DNA of 64,000 nucleotides from Candidatus Saccharimonadota bacterium (GTDB lineage Bacteria > Patescibacteriota > Saccharimonadia > Saccharimonadales > Saccharimonadaceae): positions 1-64,000 of the forward strand of contig JAFRGO010000006.1 of NCBI GenBank assembly GCA_017433765.1, given 5' to 3'. The translations under genes and the position numbers were made by a program. Numbering within the stretch: position 1 is the first letter of the stretch; every line of letters begins with the position of its first letter. A model generated the notes under the pieces. It saw only the letters and a list, made by a program, of their open reading frames with translations. It ran no database searches and was not told the origin of the DNA. Positions 49,649 to 56,887 of the stretch are shown piece by piece.

Positions 49649-50860
49649 ATGGATATTTTGGTAATTGTATTATGTAGTATCAATGTTTTAGTCATGCTCG
49701 CGACGATTTATTTCGTCGTGGCGAAGAAAAAAGACGGCAATAGTCGAGAACTGGAGGAGACACAGAAAGAAGTTCAACGACTTTATGATAAATTAGTAAG
49801 TATCGAGGGGAGTGTAGATAAAATTGTACCAAAGATAGACAACGAATTTCGGGAGAACAGAAAGGAAATTTCCGATAATCTCAAGGGTATTCAGGATAGT
49901 AACGAGAAGAAACTGGAACAGATGCGCGGAACGGTAGATGCGAAACTCAAGGGATTGCAAGATAGCAACGAGAAAAAGTTGGAGCAAATGCGCGAGACGG
50001 TAGATGAGAAGTTGAAAGAGTCGGTAGAAAAAAGATTTAACGAGAGTTTCAAGTCGATATCAGCGCAGTTGACGCAGGTTTATCAAGGGCTGGGGGAGAT
50101 GAGGAACTTGGCGACGGGAGTAGGAAATCTGCGCAAGGTAATGGAAGGTGTGAAAACGCGCGGGGTATATGGCGAAGTGCAACTCGGGGCGATTATTCAC
50201 GATTCGCTAAATACCGCACAATACGAGGAAAATATCGCAACGAAGAGAAAGTCGAATAATCGGGTCGAGTTTGCAATAAAAATGCCTGGAAAAAATGACG
50301 AAATTGTATATTTGCCAATAGATTCCAAATTCCCGATTGAAAATTATTCGAGATTGCTGGCGGCCTATGACGCGGGAGATAAGGCGCTGATAGAAAAGTT
50401 CCAGAAAGAGCTGGCGTTGGACGTTAAAACGCAGGCGAAACTAATCTCGACGAAATATCTAGACCCGCCGATGACGACAGAGTTTGGGATGATGTTTGTG
50501 CCGACGGAAAGTTTGTATGCTGAAATCTTGCGGATTCCTGGACTGTCGGACGAAATTCGGCAGAAATATAATATCGTAATCACGTCGCCGAGCACTCTGC
50601 CGGTCGTGCTTTCGGGGCTAATCATGGGCTTCCGGACGATGAGCATCGAGAAAAAGAGTGCAGAAGTTTGGAAAGTTCTCGGAGAAGTGAAGGCACAGTT
50701 TGGGAAATTTGGCGATTTGCTCGACGGAGTGCAGAAGAAACTACAGGAAAGCGCGAACAAAATCGAAACGGCAAAAGTTGCTTCACGGCAAATCGAGCGG
50801 AGGCTTAAGAATGTTGACGCTCTGCCCGAAGGTGGTAGCGAGAAATTATTACTCGAATAA
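49649..50860 (+). CDS. rmuC: DNA recombination protein RmuC
   Basis: RmuC-family protein with a nuclease-like core thought to limit sequence inversions at repeats. The 403 residues comprise an N-terminal membrane segment (about 1-22), a long coiled coil with a 22-residue tandem repeat, then the conserved core (KTRGVYGEVQLGAIIHDSL, VEFAIKMPG, LPIDSKFPIENYSRLL). Its 3' end overlaps that of the convergent P-type ATPase gene by 56 bases. Confidence 0.9.
   Translation: MDILVIVLCSINVLVMLATIYFVVAKKKDGNSRELEETQKEVQRLYDKLVSIEGSVDKIVPKIDNEFRENRKEISDNLKGIQDSNEKKLEQMRGTVDAKLKGLQDSNEKKLEQMRETVDEKLKESVEKRFNESFKSISAQLTQVYQGLGEMRNLATGVGNLRKVMEGVKTRGVYGEVQLGAIIHDSLNTAQYEENIATKRKSNNRVEFAIKMPGKNDEIVYLPIDSKFPIENYSRLLAAYDAGDKALIEKFQKELALDVKTQAKLISTKYLDPPMTTEFGMMFVPTESLYAEILRIPGLSDEIRQKYNIVITSPSTLPVVLSGLIMGFRTMSIEKKSAEVWKVLGEVKAQFGKFGDLLDGVQKKLQESANKIETAKVASRQIERRLKNVDALPEGGSEKLLLE
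49886..50017 (+). repeat. 66-bp tandem repeat inside rmuC
   Basis: Two in-frame 66-bp units encode nearly the same 22-residue coiled-coil block (QDSNEKKLEQMR.TVD.KLK). Synonymous drift between the units shows the duplication is not recent. Confidence 0.8.
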
Positions 50861-53105
50861 GCCGGCTCACGACGATAAAGATAAGCGTCGCCCCTCCGAG
50901 CAAGCCAAGCAACGGGGGGATTTTTTCGACGCCGACTAGCGAGAGCGAGAAGAAATCGCGAGCAAGAGGAAGGGCAAAGGCAAGAGCGAGGATGCCAATC
51001 AGGCCCACCAGGAGCGAGAGGCGGAGGGGGTTAAGCGGGCGAGAAATCTTATAAATAAGGAGGAAGCCGACGAGATGGGCGAGGAGAATGGCGAAGGAGA
51101 AAATCTCGCCGCTGGAGAGTTGGAAGGAGTCGGCGAAGAAAACTAGCGCGAGGACGCCGATAATCATAGCGATGGCGCTCGGAACGGAGTTGGAAATAAG
51201 GTTTTCCCAGAAGTTTTTGTGGGTGCGAGAGAAGTTGGGCTCGAGAGCGAGAATGAGACCTGGAGCTCCGATACAGAGGGCGTTCACGAGGCCCATGCCG
51301 ATAGGCGTGAAGGGGTAGCTATAGTTGACAAAAATGAAGATGGTGGCGAGAATGGAGGCGTAGATAGTTTTTGAGATGAATAGCGTGCTACTGCGGGTGA
51401 TGTTGTTGATGGTGCGGCGGCCTTCTTTGATGATTTCGGGAATACTATCGAAATCGTTATTGAGAAGGACTAGACGGGAGGCTTTACGAGCCGCGTCGGC
51501 GCCAGCGCCGATAGAGATGCCACAGTCGGCTTCTTTCAGAGCGAGGACATCGTTGACGCCGTCGCCAGTCATCGCGACGGTATGTCCGGCCGCCTCGAGG
51601 GCGCGGACAAGTTCTTGTTTCTCGGCGGGTTTGACCCGAGCAAAAATGTCGTAATTCTCGATAAGTTGGCGCCAATTTTTGCGTTCGAGAGTGGAGAGGT
51701 CGATGGAGTTTTGGTGGTCGTAGTTTAGTTGAGCGCAGACTTTGTTAATAGTGCCAAGATTATCGCCGGAAATGATTTTGACGGCGACGCCGTTTTGGTT
51801 AAAATAGTTGAGGAGGCTTTTGGCGTTTTTGCGAACTTCGTCGGAGAGAAGGATAAAACCGAGGATAGTTTCCTTCTCGGGAGTTCTCTTCACGACGGTG
51901 ATGACGCGAAAATCGTCGGCGTAGGATTGTTCTTCGGCGAGATAAGTCTTATCTTTGGTCAAAAATTCGTAGGCGCCCATGTAGAGCTCGTATTTCTTAA
52001 AGGCGGCGCCGCTATACTTGCGCTCGCTAGAAAAGGGAGTAATTTTCTCGGCTTTTGTGTCGGTATCTTTGCCGTATTTTTTCAACAGGGCGTTATAAGT
52101 GGCGTTGTTGTCGGACAAATTGCCGAGGATTTGGCGAAGTGAGGATACAAGAGATTTTTCGGAAGTCCGACCGAGAGGAATGAGCTGCTCGACTTTCAAA
52201 TTTCCTGTGGTGAGGGTGCCGGTTTTGTCGAGACAAATCGTATCGACGCGAGCAAGAGTTTCGATGGAATAGAGGTCGCTAACAAGGACTTTTTTCTCGG
52301 AAAGACGAATCGTGGCGAGGGCGAGAACGGAAGAAGTGAGGAGCATGAGTCCCGCCGGAATCATGGCAACAATGGCCGAGACAGTCGAGGTGACGGCGGA
52401 AGCAAGGGTAGAATCGGGTAGAGAATGTTGATTCCAAAAAAGTAGGACGCCGACGACGGGTAAAACGAAGGAAATGTATTTGACGATTTTGTTAAGAATC
52501 GAGAAAAGCTCGGAAGTGTCGGGTTTGATTTCTTTGGCACTTTTGAGGATTTTGTTGGTGAAATTATTAACGCCGACGGCGGTAGCGCGGGCGTAGCAAG
52601 TGCCAGAGATTACAAAGCTACCGGAGATTAACTTGGCGCCGGCTTCTTTGCGAATAGTGTTGGATTCGCCGGTGACGAAAGATTCGTTGACCTCGAGAAC
52701 GCCGTCGAGGATTTTGCTATCGACGATGATTTGGTCGCCGAGCTGGTACTTCAGCACGTCGCCGAGGACGATTTCGGAGTTGTCGATTTCGAGTTCCTTG
52801 CCGTCACGCAAGACGGTGGCGCGTTTCTCGGCAATAAGGGCGATTTTCTCGACGGTTTTCTTGGCGCGAAGGTCGTTGACGATGGCGATGATGGTGTTGG
52901 CGAGGGCAACGACGATGAAAAGCGAGTTTTTGTATTCGCCGACGAGGATACAGAGAAGCGAAAGGCTGAAAATAATGATATTGAACAGCGTCAGGGCATG
53001 TTTGCGGATGATACCACCGACGGAAATAGTTTTGACTTGGAGTTTATTGGTCTCGCCGAGACGGATTTTTTCTAGGACTTCTGCGCTCGATAGACCCTTT
53101 ATCAT
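50805..53105 (-). CDS. P-type cation ATPase
   Basis: E1-E2 ATPase of 766 residues: actuator domain with VTGES, phosphorylation motif DKTGTLT, MTGDGVND hinge motif, and about ten membrane helices. The helix-4 ion motif reads IPAGL where Ca2+ pumps have PEGL, so cation specificity is uncertain; CtpE-like calcium transporters and other P2/P3-like pumps are the nearest recognisable group. The ATG overlaps the recR stop (ATGA). Its last 56 bases lie opposite the rmuC end. Confidence 0.9.
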   Translation of the reverse strand: MIKGLSSAEVLEKIRLGETNKLQVKTISVGGIIRKHALTLFNIIIFSLSLLCILVGEYKNSLFIVVALANTIIAIVNDLRAKKTVEKIALIAEKRATVLRDGKELEIDNSEIVLGDVLKYQLGDQIIVDSKILDGVLEVNESFVTGESNTIRKEAGAKLISGSFVISGTCYARATAVGVNNFTNKILKSAKEIKPDTSELFSILNKIVKYISFVLPVVGVLLFWNQHSLPDSTLASAVTSTVSAIVAMIPAGLMLLTSSVLALATIRLSEKKVLVSDLYSIETLARVDTICLDKTGTLTTGNLKVEQLIPLGRTSEKSLVSSLRQILGNLSDNNATYNALLKKYGKDTDTKAEKITPFSSERKYSGAAFKKYELYMGAYEFLTKDKTYLAEEQSYADDFRVITVVKRTPEKETILGFILLSDEVRKNAKSLLNYFNQNGVAVKIISGDNLGTINKVCAQLNYDHQNSIDLSTLERKNWRQLIENYDIFARVKPAEKQELVRALEAAGHTVAMTGDGVNDVLALKEADCGISIGAGADAARKASRLVLLNNDFDSIPEIIKEGRRTINNITRSSTLFISKTIYASILATIFIFVNYSYPFTPIGMGLVNALCIGAPGLILALEPNFSRTHKNFWENLISNSVPSAIAMIIGVLALVFFADSFQLSSGEIFSFAILLAHLVGFLLIYKISRPLNPLRLSLLVGLIGILALAFALPLARDFFSLSLVGVEKIPPLLGLLGGATLIFIVVSRLIRVIISRYHLRAERQHS

Positions 53106-53707
53106 AAATCTGTCCTATTAGCGAGAGCGGCGGAAAGGGTGATTTGGTCAGCGTAAGAGAGATCAACACCGAGCGGGAGGCCGCGAGCGAGGCGAGTGAT
53201 TTTCAGATCGGGATATTGTTCGGAAAGGAGTTTCTGAAGCAGGAGGGCGGTCGATTCGCCTTCGACGCTAGGGTTGGTGGCAATAATGACTTCCTTCGCG
53301 TCGTCATCCTTGACGCGGGCGATAAGTTCGCGAATGTGAAGTTGGTCGGGAGTGATGCCGTCGATGGGAGAGATGGCGCCACCAAGAACGTGGTAAGTGC
53401 CGGAATATTGTTTCGTCTGCTCGATGGCGTAGATATCGAGCGGCTCTTCGACGACGAGGATGAGCGAGCGATCGCGCTCTGGGTCGGAATAGAGCGGAGA
53501 TAAGTCCTCGGACGAGTCAATCAAGGCAAAGGTGACAGGGCAAGATTTAACACCAGCATGGAGATTATCGAGAGCCTCGGAGATGTTCTTAGAAAGATTG
53601 GAATTGGCACGAAAAAGATAGTAGGCGTAGCGCTCGGCGGTGCGGGGGCCGACGCCCGGAAGGTGGCCGAGGGCGTCGATGGTGTCGCGTAAAGCCTTGG
53701 GCAGCAT
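53102..53707 (-). CDS. recR: Recombination protein RecR lacking most zinc-finger cysteines
   Basis: RecFOR-pathway protein that helps load RecA at gaps. The 201 residues have the HhH region LPGVGPRTAERYA, a TOPRIM domain (LILVVEEPLDIYAIEQ...LGGAISPIDGI) and the C-terminal helix. In the zinc-finger position only the first of four cysteines remains (C56); the others align with Thr59, Ser70 and Tyr73, so zinc binding is not expected. AGGAGAG ribosome site overlaps the ebfC stop. Confidence 0.94.
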   Translation of the reverse strand: MLPKALRDTIDALGHLPGVGPRTAERYAYYLFRANSNLSKNISEALDNLHAGVKSCPVTFALIDSSEDLSPLYSDPERDRSLILVVEEPLDIYAIEQTKQYSGTYHVLGGAISPIDGITPDQLHIRELIARVKDDDAKEVIIATNPSVEGESTALLLQKLLSEQYPDLKITRLARGLPLGVDLSYADQITLSAALANRTDL

Positions 53708-53714
53708 TTCTCTC

Positions 53715-54011
53715 CTAGAGGCCGAGACCGCCTAGGTTTCCCATGAGGGGTTTCATTTTGTCGGCGGCGATTTCTTGGGCCTTGGCGTAGCCGTCGCGAA
53801 TACAGTTCTCGATCCAGCGTTCGAGCTCGTGGATGTCGTCGAAGTCAATCTTTTCGGGATCGAGAGTGACTTTCTTAATCTTCAGTTCGGCGGTGATTTG
53901 GACGGTGACGGCGCCGTCGCCAGCCTCAACTTCGACAACTTCGTTTTTGAGCTCCTTTTGGGCCTTGCGAAGCTGGTTTATCATTTTCATTTGGTCTATG
54001 GTTGCGCCCAT
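53715..54011 (-). CDS. ebfC: YbaB/EbfC family nucleoid-associated protein
   Basis: Small DNA-binding dimer commonly encoded between dnaX and recR. The 98 residues carry the family pattern: N-terminal helix QMKMINQLRKAQKELKNE, VEAGDGAVTVQITAELKIKKVTLDP, and a C-terminal helix. A TAGGAGAA ribosome site precedes the ATG, 15 bases after the membrane-enzyme stop. Confidence 0.93.
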   Translation of the reverse strand: MGATIDQMKMINQLRKAQKELKNEVVEVEAGDGAVTVQITAELKIKKVTLDPEKIDFDDIHELERWIENCIRDGYAKAQEIAADKMKPLMGNLGGLGL

Positions 54012-54026
54012 AAAATTCTCCTAATT

Positions 54027-55481
54027 TCAATTACTTGTGACGGTATATACAAATATTCTACCAGAATTGTCTGTTTTTGACGAGGTGATGATGCGAGAAA
54101 GAGTCCAGCCATTGTCGGGATGGTAGGCGTTCTCGAAAGTTGCGAGCTTTGGTGTCTCGACATCGGAAAGTTTGGAGCCGACCGAGATGGCGTGGGTGCG
54201 GTCTTCATAACATTCGTAAAAACCGTAGGCTATGCTGTCTTCTTTCATGAGCAAAGTAGTATCTTCGTCTAGATTTTCTATCACTAAATCCAGATCGTTG
54301 TTGAATTCGTTAGCAATAACCGGAGTGTAGCGATAGCCGAAAATATAGTGCGAGAGGCCGGAAATAATCATAATACTAATAAAGATGAAAATCGGAAAAA
54401 TACCGAAGACGCGGGCGTAGGGATTCTCCGGAAAAAGACCGTACCATTTCTCGAGAATATAACGAAGGCCATGGGCGGTCAAAATAGCCAGCGGAAGGAT
54501 AATCAGCAGGGCGGAATCAGGAGAAAAGCCGCTCAAAATTACGGTGAAGACGACTAGGTAGCTCGCGATGGCGTTGCGCGAAGCAAAGAAACCCTTGGCG
54601 GTCGAGAATAGGCCGGCAAAAGCGAGAAAGAGCGAAGCGATACTAATCAGCGGAGTGAGATAGACGCCCTCGATAGCGTTGCCCCAGCTAAAGAAGAAGC
54701 CTAGAGAAGTCTTAATATTGTCGAGAAAATGTCCGGACTCGTAGTTCTCGGAAGTCAGAAGATGAAGCCCAACATTAGGGTCGGAGATGATGTTCGTAGC
54801 CAAAAGCCCCAAACCAGCTAGCACCACCAATGAAGTAAGGATAAAAGGAACACGAGGAAGGGTTTTAATAGTAAAGCGAAGATGGGGGTTCGCCAAAGCA
54901 TAAAGAACAATAAAAATATCGAGATAAATCATGTGCGGAGTGAAGACACTCAAAAGGAGGGCGATAGCGAAAACTAGACAATAGAAGGGCCGGGGCTTCT
55001 TCACGCCTTGGATTTTGGAGCCGAGCCAGAGGAGGAAAGTCGGCCAGAAAACGAGCATAATCAGAGGAGTACCAGAACCGGCGAGGTAGAGGAAGGGCAC
55101 GGAGAGAACGGTGAGGACGCTAGAGAGGAGAGCGACGTTGGATTTGAACCAGCGGTTCAGAAGGAGGACGAGCAACAGGCCAAGGACGACGGCGACCAAA
55201 ATCGAGGGGAGTTTAATCACGTAGGTCGAGAAGCCAAAAATCAGAAGCAGGAATTTTTGGAGAAGATGGTAGGGGAGGTCAACGAGGTCGCCAGAGGTGA
55301 CGGAAGAAAAGTGGAGGTTGTAGCTAGTGGTGACGGAGCTCAGCTCAGCGGAGGAGAGGCCGTCGGGAGAAATGGTCGGGAGCAAAAAAATCAGGTTCAT
55401 GAAAGCGAGCGCGAGGAGGATGTAGCCGATATAAAAACGGTAGCGATATAGAAAAAGTCGAGAAATAACGTGTTTTTTCAC
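54027..55481 (-). CDS. Polytopic membrane protein, probable GT-C glycosyltransferase
   Basis: The 484 residues have about eleven hydrophobic helices in the N-terminal 390 residues and a soluble C-terminal domain with DEDTTLLMKEDS and FENAYHP. The first loop has SPDGLSSAEL, similar in place to the acidic motif of GT-C enzymes such as ArnT and PMT (family 39), but the match is loose. A GTG start is supported because a -10 box (TG-A-TATAAT) ends exactly 6 bases before it, while the neighbouring ATG is followed at once by a stop. It lies between dnaB and ebfC. Confidence 0.7.
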   Translation of the reverse strand: MKKHVISRLFLYRYRFYIGYILLALAFMNLIFLLPTISPDGLSSAELSSVTTSYNLHFSSVTSGDLVDLPYHLLQKFLLLIFGFSTYVIKLPSILVAVVLGLLLVLLLNRWFKSNVALLSSVLTVLSVPFLYLAGSGTPLIMLVFWPTFLLWLGSKIQGVKKPRPFYCLVFAIALLLSVFTPHMIYLDIFIVLYALANPHLRFTIKTLPRVPFILTSLVVLAGLGLLATNIISDPNVGLHLLTSENYESGHFLDNIKTSLGFFFSWGNAIEGVYLTPLISIASLFLAFAGLFSTAKGFFASRNAIASYLVVFTVILSGFSPDSALLIILPLAILTAHGLRYILEKWYGLFPENPYARVFGIFPIFIFISIMIISGLSHYIFGYRYTPVIANEFNNDLDLVIENLDEDTTLLMKEDSIAYGFYECYEDRTHAISVGSKLSDVETPKLATFENAYHPDNGWTLSRIITSSKTDNSGRIFVYTVTSN

Positions 55482-55487
55482 ATAGAT

Positions 55488-55496
55488 ATTATATCA
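55488..55496 (-). promoter_or_regulatory. Extended -10 promoter of the GT-C-like gene, leaderless
   Basis: Minus strand TG-A-TATAAT ends exactly 6 bases before the GTG start codon. Confidence 0.68.
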
Positions 55497-55513
55497 CGGT
55501 TATGGAGAAAAGA

Positions 55514-56887
55514 CTATGCTTCTTCGTGTTCGGTGTCGAGCGACATGAAGCGCAGAAGTTCGGGGTGGAAGTAAAGCTTAATCGTGCCGACTGGGCCATG
55601 GCGATGCTTCGCGATGATGAGTTCGGTGATGTTGGTTTTCTCGTAATCTTCCTCGTGGTGGTAATAATCGACGCGGTGGAGCATCATGACGAGGTCGGCG
55701 TCCTGCTCGATGGAGCCGGATTCGCGAAGGTCGGAGAGAACCGGGCGGGGGTCGTCGCGGCCGGTGACTTGACGGGAAAGTTGGGCGAGAGCGATGACGG
55801 GAATCTTCAGGTCGCGGGCGAGAATCTTTAGGCCGCGGGAGATCTCGGTGACTTCCTGGACGCGGTTGCCGGTTTTGCGATAGACGTCGGAGCCGTTAAG
55901 GAGCTGGAGATAGTCGATGATGATGAGTCCGAGGTCGTCGTGTTCGTGAGCGAAGCGGCGGGCTTTGTTGCGGAGCTGGAGAATGGTCATGGAGCTGGTG
56001 TCGTCGATGTAGAGGGGGGTTTCGGACATTTCGCCCATGGCGTCGCTGATTTTGGCGAAATCGTCGTCGCTCAGATTACCCGTCCGAATGTTCCAGTTGT
56101 TCACTCCGGAGACGTCGGAAATCATACGGTCGATGATTTCGTTGCGGGACATTTCCATAGAGAAAAAGAGAGTGGATTTGTGGTTGATGGCGGAAATGTT
56201 GTAGGCGAGGTTTTCGGCAAAGGTGGTTTTGCCCATGGCGGGGCGGGCGCCGACGATGACTAGGTCGCCCTTTTGGAGACCGGCAGTCAATTTGTCGAGG
56301 TCGCGGAAGCCGGTTTTCAGGCCGCGGAGAGCGCCGCCGTTTTTGTGGAGTTCTTCCATGCGGTCGAAGGCATCGACGAGGAGGTTGCCAATCGCAACGT
56401 AGTCATTTTTCGTGCTCTTGTCGCTGACGTCGAAGAGTTCTTTTTCGGCGCGGCCGACGAGTTCTTCGACTTGGGCGTCGTCTTCGTAGGCGCGTTCGGC
56501 GATTTCGGTGCCAGCGGCGATGAGGCGACGGCGGAGGGCGGTTTTTTCGACGATTTCGGCGTAGGCCTTGGCGTGGGAAGCGGTGGGAACGAAGTTCGTC
56601 AGCTCAATCAGGAAGGGGGCGCCACCGGACTTGCGGAGGGTCTTTGTAGAGCGGAGCTGGCTAGTCAAAGTCTGGAGGTCAATGGGCTGGTGGGAATTAT
56701 AGAGGTCGGTCATGCCTTGAAAAATCAGAGCGTGGCGCTGGTCGTAGAAGTCGGAAGCCTTGAGGTGCTCGAGGATGTCGGGAAAAACTGCGTCGCTCAA
56801 CAAAATCGAGCCGAGCAGAGACTTTTCGGCGGAAAGGTCTTGGGGCGGGATGCGGCCGCCTGAACTAGAACGGGAGTTCTCCTCCAT
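55514..56887 (-). CDS. dnaB: Replicative DNA helicase
   Basis: Ring helicase of the replication fork. The 457 residues show the N-terminal DnaB domain (EKSLLGSILLSDAVFPDI), a linker and the RecA-like motor with Walker A GARPAMGKTTFAENLA, LIIIDYLQLL (Walker B) and ALAQLSRQVTGRDDPRPVLSDLRESGSIEQDAD. Its ATG lies 23 bases inside the dnaX 3' end; AAAGGAG is the ribosome site, and a TG-A-TATAAT promoter lies within dnaX. Confidence 0.97.
   Translation of the reverse strand: MEENSRSSSGGRIPPQDLSAEKSLLGSILLSDAVFPDILEHLKASDFYDQRHALIFQGMTDLYNSHQPIDLQTLTSQLRSTKTLRKSGGAPFLIELTNFVPTASHAKAYAEIVEKTALRRRLIAAGTEIAERAYEDDAQVEELVGRAEKELFDVSDKSTKNDYVAIGNLLVDAFDRMEELHKNGGALRGLKTGFRDLDKLTAGLQKGDLVIVGARPAMGKTTFAENLAYNISAINHKSTLFFSMEMSRNEIIDRMISDVSGVNNWNIRTGNLSDDDFAKISDAMGEMSETPLYIDDTSSMTILQLRNKARRFAHEHDDLGLIIIDYLQLLNGSDVYRKTGNRVQEVTEISRGLKILARDLKIPVIALAQLSRQVTGRDDPRPVLSDLRESGSIEQDADLVMMLHRVDYYHHEEDYEKTNITELIIAKHRHGPVGTIKLYFHPELLRFMSLDTEHEEA

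Noticed and set aside
49886-50017. Mobile element in rmuC
   Set aside because: The 66-bp tandem units encode a coiled-coil repeat with synonymous drift, which is ordinary for coiled-coil growth.
53102-53105. Recoding of UGA to glycine as in SR1/Gracilibacteria
   Set aside because: TGA ends recR, the PfkB kinase gene and gap at positions that overlap properly spaced downstream starts, and RF2 is present.
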